A stretch of 18,247 nucleotides of DNA from NCBI GenBank assembly GCA_934309475.1, contig CAKRDK010000034.1:1-18247 (forward strand), in the 5' to 3' direction. A program made the position numbers and the translations under genes. A model generated the notes under the pieces. The model saw nothing but the letters and a program-made list of their open reading frames with translations, made no database searches and was not told the origin of the DNA. Positions 1-6,715 of the stretch are shown piece after piece (within the stretch, counting starts at the first letter, position 1; each line of letters opens with the position of its first letter). The DNA is from an uncultured Roseburia sp. (GTDB lineage: Bacteria > Bacillota > Clostridia > Lachnospirales > Lachnospiraceae).

Positions 1-1502
1 CCCTCACCCTCACCAAACTCAACTTTTACGTTGATATGTCCGTCTGGCTTTTTGTGGGAAAGCAGTACTACCGTCTCCACATGCACCGTACTCGGAAACA
101 TATCCACGCAGCAAACCTTCTCCACGCGATACCCTCTCGCCTGCAGCACCTCTAAATCTCTCGCAAGGCTTGTCGGTTTGCAGGAGATGTAGACCATCTG
201 CGGCACATTATAGCGGATGATTTTCTCCAATGCCTTTGGATTAATGCCGTCACGAGGTGGATCGAGCACAATGTAATCAGGCTTGTCCTCGATTGTGTCG
301 ATGACTTTCAGGACATCTCCGGCGATGAATTCGCAGTTATGTAAACCATTCAGTGCCGCATTCTCTTTTGCAGCTTCCACCGCTTCCTCAATAATCTCTA
401 CCCCGATAACTTTTTTTGCAACCGGAGAAAGCATCTGGGCAATCGTTCCGGTTCCGGAATATAAGTCAAAAACAACCTTCCCATTTGCAGACAAATCTTC
501 CTCTGTACTGCTGTTTGGCAGTGCATCTCCAATAAAATCACGCGCCGTCTGATACAGCACTTCCGCGCCAAGAGAATTGGTCTGGAAAAAAGAAAATGGC
601 GTAATCTTAAATTTAAGCCCTAAAAGTTCCTCGTAGAAATAATCCTGACCATATAAAATATCCGTTCCCTCATTTGTAACGGTATCGGCAACATTGTCAT
701 TTTTCGTATGAAGAATACCGGTCAGCTCACCAAGATACGACTGCCCCTGCAGCGCCTTTGTCCAGCCTTCTAAAAGTTCCTGCTCTGTTCCGGCGAAAAC
801 ATTTTTCCTGCCGTCTGCTTCTTTTGCAAAATCCGTCTGTGTCGTTGTCACAAGGTCAACTAGAATCTGTCCTGTCTTGACCGCTTTTCGCACTAGAAGA
901 TGACGCAGATATCCGGTATGACGCAGTTTATGAAAAAAAGAAATCTCCTTTTCCTTAAAATACTCTAATGTCACAGTTAAAATTTTTCGGAAATCCTCGT
1001 CGACAATCTGGCAATCGCCTACATTTGTAATATCATAAAAACTGCCTCTTTTATGCATTCCAAGTGCAAGCGGTCCATCCTTGTATTCATCTCCAAAGGA
1101 GAATTCCATTTTATTACGGTAAGCCTGCTGTTTTGGACTCGGCTTGATTCCTAAAAACTCATAAGGTGCCTCCGAAGGAATCACTGCATCCATCATCTCT
1201 TTGACCTGTTTTTCCTTCATTTTAAGCTGTTCTTCATAAGGAAGGCTCTGGTAGGTGCAGCCTCCGCAGATTCCAAAATGCGGGCAGTCCGCCTGCTCCA
1301 TCTCTAACGGTGATTTTTCTAAAACTTCTAACAGACGTCCCTCACATTTTCCCTTTCTGATTTTGTTGATGGAAAAAGACACCTTCTGTCCCGGAATTCC
1401 GTTTTTTACAATAACCGTTTTTCCTTCCTCCGTCATCACTCTTCCTTTATTCGGGAAATCAACTCTTTCAATTATTCCTTCTAATACCTGTCCTTTTTTC
1501 AC
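1..1502 (-). CDS. rlmD: 23S rRNA (uracil-5-)-methyltransferase, RlmD/RlmCD (TrmA/RumA) family, partial
   Basis: SAM-dependent methyltransferase that makes 5-methyluridine in 23S rRNA. About 500 codons are visible and the C-terminal end runs off the left edge. Seen in order: a TRAM domain (residues about 1-60), an iron-sulfur cysteine motif CPHFGICGGC (C73, C79, C82) with a later cysteine in GDCQIVD, the SAM-binding motif DLYSGTGTIAQ (about 346), DPPRDG (about 411), the catalytic cysteine motif ISCKPTSLARDL (about 436) and the general-base region MFPSTVHVETVVLL. I chose the GTG at 1500-1502. It has GGAGG at 1508-1512, five bases upstream, and an extended -10 box overlaps the alternative in-frame ATG at 1548-1550, so that ATG would not be in the mRNA. 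Whether it modifies one site or two (RlmD or RlmCD) cannot be told from sequence. The reading frame is still open at base 1, which suggests an extra C-terminal segment beyond the usual end. Confidence 0.93.
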   Translation of the reverse strand, partial: MKKGQVLEGIIERVDFPNKGRVMTEEGKTVIVKNGIPGQKVSFSINKIRKGKCEGRLLEVLEKSPLEMEQADCPHFGICGGCTYQSLPYEEQLKMKEKQVKEMMDAVIPSEAPYEFLGIKPSPKQQAYRNKMEFSFGDEYKDGPLALGMHKRGSFYDITNVGDCQIVDEDFRKILTVTLEYFKEKEISFFHKLRHTGYLRHLLVRKAVKTGQILVDLVTTTQTDFAKEADGRKNVFAGTEQELLEGWTKALQGQSYLGELTGILHTKNDNVADTVTNEGTDILYGQDYFYEELLGLKFKITPFSFFQTNSLGAEVLYQTARDFIGDALPNSSTEEDLSANGKVVFDLYSGTGTIAQMLSPVAKKVIGVEIIEEAVEAAKENAALNGLHNCEFIAGDVLKVIDTIEDKPDYIVLDPPRDGINPKALEKIIRYNVPQMVYISCKPTSLARDLEVLQARGYRVEKVCCVDMFPSTVHVETVVLLSHKKPDGHINVKVEFGEGE

Positions 1503-1507
1503 ACTTG

Positions 1508-1512
1508 CCTCC
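1508..1512 (-). promoter_or_regulatory. Ribosome binding site that decides the rlmD start
   Basis: On the minus strand GGAGG sits five bases before a GTG codon (1500-1502). The more distal in-frame ATG (1548-1550) has no Shine-Dalgarno sequence. The protein from the GTG begins MKKGQVLEG, directly at the TRAM domain, as usual for this family. Confidence 0.75.
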
Positions 1513-1548
1513 AAATTAACCACAATTTTATTTTCATCGCTTGCGTTC

Positions 1549-1557
1549 ATTATATCA
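1549..1557 (-). promoter_or_regulatory. Extended -10 promoter for rlmD
   Basis: The minus strand reads TGATATAAT, a full TATAAT with an upstream TG. No good -35 hexamer lies 16-18 bp away. Transcription would start near 1542, leaving a leader of about 40 bases before the GTG start. The box lies directly after the U-tract of the preceding terminator. Confidence 0.5.
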
Positions 1558-1586
1558 AAAAACAAGGGGCTGCTGTTCGCAGCCCC
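1557..1586 (-). terminator. Intrinsic terminator of the small membrane-protein gene
   Basis: Perfect 8-bp stem GGGGCTGC/GCAGCCCC (1566-1573 with 1579-1586) with a five-base loop. On the minus strand it is followed by CTTGTTTTTTG. It lies 20 bases after the stop codon at 1607. Confidence 0.85.
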
Positions 1587-1606
1587 CGGTCTCACTTATC
1601 TGATAC

Positions 1607-1864
1607 TTAGTCTTCTTTCTCGTCCGCTTCTTCTTCGTCCTCAAAGAAATCATCTTCGAAGTCATCATCAAAATCATCTTCGAAATCTTCTAAATAATCC
1701 GGTGTGAAGAAACGATAAATTCCATAGATTGCTGCTGCAACTGCTGCAACAATTCCAATCACTGCAAAAACCCAAACAAATTTTGAAGGCTTTTTCTCTT
1801 CTTCCTTCTTGTTCAGTAACTCATTCACCTTAGCCATGTTTAATAATTCTTCCATTTTGTTCAT
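1607..1864 (-). CDS. Small single-pass membrane protein with acidic C-terminal tail
   Basis: An 85-aa protein with no function I can name. It has an N-terminal charged, probably helical segment (MNKMEELLNMAKVNELLNKK), one hydrophobic segment (residues about 28-52, FVWVFAVIGIVAAVAAAIYG), and a tail of almost only D, E and F. The tail is encoded by an imperfect 24-bp repeat. There is no signal-peptidase site, so it is probably a membrane-anchored protein; its orientation cannot be told. I took the ATG at 1862-1864 because AAGGAGT stands seven bases upstream. The in-frame ATG six codons earlier (1880-1882) has no ribosome site. It has its own promoter and terminator, so it is a one-gene unit. 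Similar small proteins seem common in Lachnospiraceae, but that is from memory, not a search. Confidence 0.75.
   Translation of the reverse strand: MNKMEELLNMAKVNELLNKKEEEKKPSKFVWVFAVIGIVAAVAAAIYGIYRFFTPDYLEDFEDDFDDDFEDDFFEDEEEADEKED
1647..1684. repeat. 24-bp period repeat coding for the acidic tail
   Basis: AAATCATCTTCGAA occurs at 1647-1660 and again at 1671-1684. On the minus strand this gives eight-residue repeats of the FEDDFDDD type in the tail of the small membrane protein. Confidence 0.6.
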
Positions 1865-1894
1865 GTTACCACTCCTTCTCATTATTTATTTCAA

Positions 1895-1910
1895 TTCGAT
1901 TTCAATCGAA
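1895..1910. repeat. Short inverted repeat in a leader
   Basis: TTCGATT-TC-AATCGAA is a perfect 7-bp dyad between the predicted promoter and the start codon of the small membrane-protein gene. It could be an operator or a small RNA hairpin. Chance is possible at this AT content. Confidence 0.3.
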
Positions 1911-1938
1911 AACGGTTACCCTATTTGCCTTTGCGTAC

Positions 1939-1947
1939 ATTATACCA
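1939..1947 (-). promoter_or_regulatory. Extended -10 promoter of the small membrane-protein gene
   Basis: The minus strand reads TGGTATAAT, an exact TATAAT with the extended TG. No clear -35 box is present at the usual distance. The start would be near 1932, about 68 bases before the chosen ATG at 1864. Confidence 0.5.
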
Positions 1948-1958
1948 TATCTTGCCCG

Positions 1959-1992
1959 AATCGCCTATAAAAAATTTGCAAATTTCGCGATT
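1959..1992 (-). terminator. Possible weak terminator after pcrA
   Basis: Directly after the pcrA stop there is an outer AATCGC/GCGATT pairing around the dyad AAATTTGCAAATTT (1972-1985). On the minus strand the inner hairpin runs into TTTTTT. The stem is AT-rich and weak. Confidence 0.35.
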
Positions 1993-4227
1993 TTATATTT
2001 TCTTTAGTTTTGCAAAAGTAGCAAACATTTTCTTCGTTCCTGCCGTGTCAAAATTGACGGTAACTTCATAGTCCCTGCCGCCTTCGACAACTGCCATGAC
2101 CGTTCCAGTGCCGAACTTCATATGGCTGACCCTGTCGCCGACTCCATAATCTAGCGATACCTTCTGTGTATTGGCACTTGAAAACGCTCTTGCCTGCATA
2201 CTCTGACCGGATACCGGATTCCTGCGATAAGTGCTCACCGGTGTTCTCATTCCCGCATCCCGGCTCACACGATTCGCCGCCTCTGTGCGTGACGGCATGA
2301 TTCCCTCTAACAGTTCTGCCGGAATCTCCCGCACAAAACGTGATACCTTATTATATTGCGTCTCTCCGCGAATCATACGTTGTCTCGCACAGGTTATCGT
2401 CAGTTCATCCATGGCACGGGTAATGCCAACATATGCCAGCCGGCGTTCCTCCTCTAATTCCTCCCGCGAGTCATCACTTGTAATTGACATATAGCTTGGG
2501 AAAAGTCCGTCTTCCATGCCCGCTAAAAATACCTTCGGGAACTCAAGTCCTTTCGCGCTGTGCAACGTCATAAGCACCACATAATCGTTGTCCTCTTCCA
2601 GATTATCAATATCAGCCACCAATGCCACTTCTTCTAAAAAGCCGCTTAATGTCGGGTTCTCCTCACCCTCCTCATATGTCACAACTTTGCTTAACAATTC
2701 GTCAATATTCTCGATTCGGCTCTGCGCTTCGTCCGTCCCTTCTAACTCAAGTTCGCGGACATAACCGGTCTCCTCGATAACCTCTTTTAAAAGCTCCGAT
2801 ACCGGAAGCACACTCGCCTTGCTTCGCATCATCTGAATGAAATTCACAAACGGTTTAATCTTTCCGGCTGCTTTTCCGAGCGTTGGAATATCGTCTGCCA
2901 TCTTAAGTGCCTGATAAAAACTGACCTCATTAATCTGCGCATAATCGCCGACACGGTTTAAGGTGGTCGCACCGATTCCTCGCTTTGGCACATTGATGAT
3001 ACGGCGGACTGCCAGGTCATCTCTCGCGTTATCAATCGTCTTTAAATATGCCAGCAGGTCTTTTACTTCTTTTCGCGCATAGAAGTTCACACCACCGACA
3101 ATTTTATACGGAATATTCGATACGACAAAACGCTCTTCAAAAAGACGTGACTGTGCATTGGTACGGTACAAAATCGCAATATCTTTATAATCATAGTTAC
3201 CCTTTGTGACATCACTTAAAATAGAACGCGTGATGAAATCTGCCTCTTCGTATGCCGTATTAAACTGCTCAAACTTAATCTTCTCGCCTTCGTCATTCGC
3301 CGTCCAGAGACGCTTCGCTTTTCGTCCGATATTATTTCCAATCACCCCGTTAGCAGCATTCAATATATTCTGGGTAGAACGATAATTCTGCTCTAATTTG
3401 ATAACTGTCGCCTCGGGATAGTATTTCTCAAAATTCAAAATATTATAAATATTAGCGCCGCGGAACTTATAAATAGACTGGTCATCATCCCCCACCACGC
3501 AGAGATTCTTATACTTCCCGGAAAGCAGATGAATCAGCTCAAACTGCGCCGTATTGGTATCCTGATACTCGTCGACCATAATATAACGGAAACGCTCCTG
3601 ATAATAATCTAACACCTGTGCATCCGCTTTGAAAAGCTCCACCGTCTTGACAATCAAATCATCAAAATCAAGCGCATTATTCTTCTTCAGGCTCTCCTGG
3701 TATTCGCGGTAGACCTGCGCCTGCTTCTGCTTCGCATAATCGCCCGCCGCACGGAGCATGAACTCCTCCGGTGAGACAAGTTCATCCTTTGCATGTGAAA
3801 TCACACTCAAAAAATTCTTTTCCTTATATTTCTTCGTATCAATCTCAAGACGCTTGCAGATATCTTTCATCAGTGTCTTCTGATCGTCCGCATCATAAAT
3901 CGTAAAATTCGTGTCATAGCCGAGACGGTCAATGTGACGCCGCAACATACGGACACAGGTAGAGTGGAATGTCGCCACCCAGATGCTTTCCGAGCCATAT
4001 CCAATCAGATTGTCGATACGCTCGCGCATCTCACCCGCCGCCTTGTTCGTAAAAGTAATCGCCATGATGTTATATGGGTTCACCCCGACCTCTTCAATCA
4101 GATAAGCCGTCCGGTGTGTCAGCACTCTCGTCTTCCCGGAACCTGCCCCGGCAAGCAAAAGCACCGGTCCTTCCGTCGTAAAAACGCCCTTCTTCTGTTG
4201 TTCGTTCAATGTATCATAAATACTCAT
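1993..4227 (-). CDS. pcrA: ATP-dependent 3'-5' DNA helicase PcrA/UvrD
   Basis: Superfamily 1 helicase used in nucleotide excision repair, removal of RecA and other proteins from DNA, and plasmid replication. The 744-aa length is usual. Seen in order: Q motif NEQQ, Walker A GAGSGKT (about 27-33), TFTNKAAGEM (motif Ia), Walker B DEYQDTN (219-225), GDDDQSIYKFRGA (motif III), QNYRST (motif IV), LHSAKGLEF (motif V), YVGITRA (motif VI), and a C-terminal module with VGDRVSHMKFGTGTV that binds RNA polymerase in relatives. I chose the ATG at 4225-4227, giving MSIYDTLNEQQ. A longer frame back to 4290 exists, but that ATG lies three bases from the predicted transcription start. The ribosome site is only fair: AGAAGGG with 12 bases of spacing. 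It is transcribed away from the DUF1836 gene. Confidence 0.96.
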   Translation of the reverse strand: MSIYDTLNEQQKKGVFTTEGPVLLLAGAGSGKTRVLTHRTAYLIEEVGVNPYNIMAITFTNKAAGEMRERIDNLIGYGSESIWVATFHSTCVRMLRRHIDRLGYDTNFTIYDADDQKTLMKDICKRLEIDTKKYKEKNFLSVISHAKDELVSPEEFMLRAAGDYAKQKQAQVYREYQESLKKNNALDFDDLIVKTVELFKADAQVLDYYQERFRYIMVDEYQDTNTAQFELIHLLSGKYKNLCVVGDDDQSIYKFRGANIYNILNFEKYYPEATVIKLEQNYRSTQNILNAANGVIGNNIGRKAKRLWTANDEGEKIKFEQFNTAYEEADFITRSILSDVTKGNYDYKDIAILYRTNAQSRLFEERFVVSNIPYKIVGGVNFYARKEVKDLLAYLKTIDNARDDLAVRRIINVPKRGIGATTLNRVGDYAQINEVSFYQALKMADDIPTLGKAAGKIKPFVNFIQMMRSKASVLPVSELLKEVIEETGYVRELELEGTDEAQSRIENIDELLSKVVTYEEGEENPTLSGFLEEVALVADIDNLEEDNDYVVLMTLHSAKGLEFPKVFLAGMEDGLFPSYMSITSDDSREELEEERRLAYVGITRAMDELTITCARQRMIRGETQYNKVSRFVREIPAELLEGIMPSRTEAANRVSRDAGMRTPVSTYRRNPVSGQSMQARAFSSANTQKVSLDYGVGDRVSHMKFGTGTVMAVVEGGRDYEVTVNFDTAGTKKMFATFAKLKKI

Positions 4228-4299
4228 ATTGTATGGTTTCCCTTCTAATGTATCCACCTTTTCAAAAGCAGAATATATGTTCTGTTTCATGTTGTAAGA

Positions 4300-4328
4300 A
4301 TTATATCATAACTTATACAAATTACCAA
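4300..4328 (-). promoter_or_regulatory. Sigma-A promoter of pcrA
   Basis: On the minus strand TTGGTA (4323-4328), 17 bases, then TATAAT (4300-4305). Transcription would start near 4293, leaving a leader of about 65 bases. Confidence 0.65.
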
Positions 4329-4370
4329 TATCCTTTTTACAGAAAAAATACAATTTTACGACTTTGTCTA

Positions 4371-4399
4371 TTGTCATCTAGTTTTGGATACTATATAAT
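4371..4399 (+). promoter_or_regulatory. Sigma-A promoter of the DUF1836 gene
   Basis: TTGTCA (4371-4376), 17-base spacer, TATAAT (4394-4399). The start would be near 4406, so the leader is only about 16 bases and carries the ribosome site GAGGTGA (4408-4414). It is divergent from the pcrA promoter, with about 40 bases between the -35 boxes. Confidence 0.75.
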
Positions 4400-4421
4400 G
4401 TGATACAGAGGTGACAAACAG

Positions 4422-5075
4422 ATGACAATTGATACCAAGAATTTTTTAAACAGTATTTTACAAAGCCTTAGTGCAATAGATTATGTGAAACCGGAAGACA
4501 TTCCGAACATTCCACTTTATATGGATCAGGTAACCACTTTCATGGACTCCCAGCTTGCCTCATCGAAGCGTCATGAGGATGATAAGATTTTAACGAAGAC
4601 CATGATTAATAATTATGCCAAAAATAATCTTCTGCCACCGCCGGAGAAGAAAAAATATTCCAGAGAGCATGTTCTGACTCTGATTTTTATCTATTACCTG
4701 AAAAATATTTTAAGCATCAGCGACATCCAAAATATTTTAAATCCAATTACGGATAAATATTTTGGCAACGAGAGTGACTTAAGCCTTCAGGATATTTACA
4801 CGGAAGTATTTGGTCTTGAACATCAGGAGACTCAGAATCTGATGAAAGACCTTGCCAAGAAATTCCACACGGCACACACGACTTTTGCAGATGTACCGGA
4901 AGATGAGAAGGAACTGCTGCAGACTTTCAGTTTTATCTGCATGTTAAGTTACGATGTCTATGTGAAAAAAATGCTGATTGAGAAGACCATCGACGAATTC
5001 GAGGCTTCCCGCCAGAAAAAGGAGGCCACCACTTCCAAGTCGGAGAAAAAAGAAAAGAAAGACAAAAAAGACTAG
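4422..5075 (+). CDS. DUF1836 domain protein, probable DNA-binding regulator
   Basis: A 217-aa protein with the DUF1836 pattern TKTMINNYAKNNLLPPP followed by KKKYSREHVLTLIFIYYLK (residues about 58-95). This resembles the winged helix-turn-helix start of MerR-type regulators. The middle part is helical. The last 20 residues are a lysine-rich tail (KSEKKEKKDKKD) that probably helps nucleic-acid binding or is unstructured. Family members are found mainly in Firmicutes and have no settled function. The start has GAGGTGA seven bases upstream. It is a single-gene unit with its own promoter, and it shares a bidirectional terminator with the convergent yerC-like gene. Role as a regulator is inference from the fold. 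Confidence 0.85.
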   Translation: MTIDTKNFLNSILQSLSAIDYVKPEDIPNIPLYMDQVTTFMDSQLASSKRHEDDKILTKTMINNYAKNNLLPPPEKKKYSREHVLTLIFIYYLKNILSISDIQNILNPITDKYFGNESDLSLQDIYTEVFGLEHQETQNLMKDLAKKFHTAHTTFADVPEDEKELLQTFSFICMLSYDVYVKKMLIEKTIDEFEASRQKKEATTSKSEKKEKKDKKD

Positions 5076-5081
5076 AAAAAA

Positions 5082-5124
5082 AGATTATCACAACCGTTTT
5101 GGGTTATGATAATCTCTTTTTTTT
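5082..5124. terminator. Bidirectional intrinsic terminator
   Basis: AGATTATCA (5082-5090) pairs with TGATAATCT (5107-5115), and AACC with GGTT inside it after one C/A mismatch. T8 follows on the plus strand, and an A-run (5076-5082) gives a U-tract on the minus strand. It serves the convergent DUF1836 and yerC-like genes. The T-run overlaps the stop codon of the latter. Confidence 0.88.
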
Positions 5125-5422
5125 ATTCTTCGCTGTCATTGGTAATTCTGCTAAATACCATGTCGTAACCATCGTTTCCATAATTCAGGGAACGATTTAC
5201 ACGGCTGATAGTCGCCGTTGAAGCACCTGTCTTCTCTGCAATGTCTAAATATGTCTTCTGATCACGAAGCATTTTCGCAACCTCGAACCGCTGGGACAAA
5301 GAAAGTAATTCATTGACCGTACAAACATCTTCGAAAAATGTATAACATTCTTCCCTGTTCTCCAGACTGAGTATTGCATCAAAAAGATGATCCACCGCTT
5401 CTGTTCTAAGCTTCTTACTCAT
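5123..5422 (-). CDS. yerC: YerC/YecD-type TrpR-family transcriptional regulator
   Basis: A 99-aa helical protein of the TrpR-like family found in Firmicutes, of the usual length (about 95-105). The dimerisation part is at residues 1-55 (LFDAILSLENREECYTFFEDVC). The helix-turn-helix part is YLDIAEKTGASTATISRVNRSLNYG (about 58-82). AAGGAG stands eight bases before the ATG. Relatives have been linked to control of histidine biosynthesis in Firmicutes (from memory), and a hisC gene lies about 3 kb away. It is a single-gene unit with a promoter whose -10 box sits in a small dyad, which could mean self-control. Confidence 0.87.
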   Translation of the reverse strand: MSKKLRTEAVDHLFDAILSLENREECYTFFEDVCTVNELLSLSQRFEVAKMLRDQKTYLDIAEKTGASTATISRVNRSLNYGNDGYDMVFSRITNDSEE

Positions 5423-5457
5423 TTCTCTATCTCCTTTTCGAACCTTAAATTAATGTA

Positions 5458-5469
5458 CTAATATTTTAG
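5458..5469. repeat. Dyad CTAA-N4-TTAG over the yerC -10 box
   Basis: CTAATATTTTAG spans the TAAAAT box of the yerC promoter. It has the look of a TrpR-type half-site pair but is short and AT-rich. Confidence 0.3.
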
Positions 5470-5491
5470 CATATTAAAGTTTTAAAGTAAA
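5463..5491 (-). promoter_or_regulatory. Promoter of the yerC-like gene
   Basis: On the minus strand TTTACT (5486-5491), a 17-base spacer, then TAAAAT (5463-5468) with an extended TG (TGCTAAAAT). It is back to back with the CPBP gene promoter. Confidence 0.6.
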
Positions 5492-5499
5492 TACAATTC

Positions 5500-5528
5500 T
5501 TGCAAACAATCTCACAAATTGATATAAT
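5500..5528 (+). promoter_or_regulatory. Promoter of the CPBP protease gene
   Basis: TTGCAA (5500-5505), 17-base spacer, TATAAT (5523-5528). The predicted start near 5535 leaves a leader of about 95 bases before the ATG at 5630. I see no strong structure in that leader. Confidence 0.7.
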
Positions 5529-5629
5529 AACATAGGTCTTGTACCAAAATCCAGTCTTTTTTTTCGTACAAGTCAATTTTGCGTGTTTTATGCAAAAAAT
5601 TGCGGTTTTTACAGAAAGGTATGGTTATT

Positions 5630-6499
5630 ATGGCAAAAAAAATTGGACAGTTTTTCTTAAGCTTTCTTCCATTTATACTTGTATTAGTGTTACAATTTAT
5701 CGCATCCTTTTTCCTCACGGGAACAGCGGTGTTTGTAAAAATACTAAAGGGCGGAACCGATTTTTCCTCGATTATCTCTTCCTTGCAGAATCTCCTATCC
5801 TCCTCGGATTTTAGCTCCTATATCATGATTATCTATGCGCTGCTTGCAATTGCAGTCTTTGGCATCTGGTATTATCTGCAGTTTTATGCGGACTATCTGC
5901 CAAACGTAAAAGAAACCTTTCATCCGCTTATGTTTGTAGGTGTTATTGTTTTGGTGCCGGGTTCCCAGTATCTTTGCTCTTACCTGATTGCCATACTCTC
6001 ATCCATCTTTCCAAGCTGGCTGACCCAGTATCAGGAATTGTTGAAAAATGCCGGTATGGACAGCAATCTTACGTTCAGCCTTCTGCTCTATTCCGTTATT
6101 TTAGCACCGATTTGTGAGGAACTCGTCTGCCGCGGTGTCACGATGAGCAGTGCAAAGCGCTGTATGCCGTTTTGGGCAGCGAACCTCCTGCAGGCATTTT
6201 TATTCGGACTTCTCCATATGAACTGGCTCCAGGGAAGTTATGCGTTCTGTCTCGGACTCATTCTCGGCTACGTCTGCGAAAAGAGTGGCTCCATTTATGT
6301 ATCCATTCTCTTCCACATGCTGTTTAACTTCTGGGGCACGGTATTAGAACAGTTTATCCCTTCGGGTAACACGGTGCTTGTGATAATATTGTGGATTTTG
6401 TTTGGAGTGATTGCACCGGTTGCAGGTTTCCTTCTTTTCCGGCTCGGTGTCCGCAAAAGAGACCAGAGAATGCTCCCTGCCGGAGTCCCGATTTCATAA
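5630..6499 (+). CDS. CPBP family intramembrane glutamic endopeptidase
   Basis: A 289-aa polytopic membrane protein of the CPBP (Abi/CAAX) protease family. Seen motifs, in order, inside membrane segments: EELVCRG with the glutamate pair at 163-164 and arginine at 168, FLFGLLH ending at His196, and HMLFN with His229 and Asn233. These form the active site in the family (Rce1-like fold). About eight hydrophobic segments are visible. The ATG at 5630 has AAAGG with good spacing. An ATG nine bases upstream (5621) sits too close to that site, and a longer TTG-started frame from 5579 has no support. Members act in prenyl-protein processing, bacteriocin self-immunity or unknown proteolysis; no bacteriocin gene is seen nearby, so the substrate is unknown. 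Confidence 0.88.
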   Translation: MAKKIGQFFLSFLPFILVLVLQFIASFFLTGTAVFVKILKGGTDFSSIISSLQNLLSSSDFSSYIMIIYALLAIAVFGIWYYLQFYADYLPNVKETFHPLMFVGVIVLVPGSQYLCSYLIAILSSIFPSWLTQYQELLKNAGMDSNLTFSLLLYSVILAPICEELVCRGVTMSSAKRCMPFWAANLLQAFLFGLLHMNWLQGSYAFCLGLILGYVCEKSGSIYVSILFHMLFNFWGTVLEQFIPSGNTVLVIILWILFGVIAPVAGFLLFRLGVRKRDQRMLPAGVPIS

Positions 6500-6514
6500 G
6501 TTTATTTTTTTCAC

Positions 6515-6542
6515 TAAGTATATTGGTGCTTTTGACCGATAC
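6515..6542 (+). promoter_or_regulatory. Sigma-28 (SigD/FliA)-like promoter match
   Basis: TAAG (6515-6518), 16 bases, ACCGATAC (6535-6542), compared with the flagellar consensus TAAA-N15-GCCGATAT. Three of four and six of eight bases fit. A sigma-A promoter with good boxes is not visible between 6500 and 6715. The start would be near 6549. The match is by eye and could be chance. Confidence 0.4.
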
Positions 6543-6587
6543 AATTTTTGAAAAGATTTGATTGGCCATCAGATTTTTTCAAAAATT
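6543..6587 (+). other. 20-bp hairpin in the leader of the calcium-loop protein
   Basis: The left arm 6543-6562 pairs with the right arm 6568-6587 over 20 base pairs with only two G-U pairs. The five-base loop is TGGCC. The loop bases TGGC can also pair with GCCA at 6597-6600, so a pseudoknot is possible. No U-tract follows directly, so it is not a simple terminator. Confidence 0.6.
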
Positions 6588-6602
6588 TGGAACGAAGCCA
6601 CG

Positions 6603-6653
6603 GACGGTAACTTCTAAGGAAATGGATTTTCTTATTAGCTGCCGTCTTTTTTT
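6603..6653 (+). terminator. Terminator-like hairpin upstream of the calcium-loop gene
   Basis: GACGGT (6603-6608) pairs with GCCGTC (6641-6646), and inside it TAAGGAAA (6615-6622) pairs with TTTTCTTA (6627-6634) around a TGGA loop. Seven T's follow, then more T-rich sequence. It could end the CPBP transcript about 100 bases after its stop, or act as an attenuator in the leader of the next gene. Confidence 0.7.
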
Positions 6654-6715
6654 ATTCTTTTTTGCAGGGACGCAGGAAAAAATAATCGGATTTGTTCTGA
6701 CAGGGAGGAATTTGT

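Noticed and set aside
1255..1707. 150-aa plus-strand open frame
   Set aside because: It lies opposite rlmD and the small membrane-protein gene, which have clear family motifs or a strong ribosome site; composition is that of an antisense shadow.
5539..5814. 91-aa plus-strand open frame before and over the CPBP gene start
   Set aside because: It overlaps the CPBP gene in another frame, lacks a ribosome site, and shows no domain.
6560..6646. Canonical c-di-GMP-I (GEMM) riboswitch
   Set aside because: Parts of the leader resemble it, but the conserved GCAAA and GACGCAAAGCC segments and the GNRA-capped stem are missing, and a 20-bp hairpin takes up the same bases. Kept only as a question in the findings.
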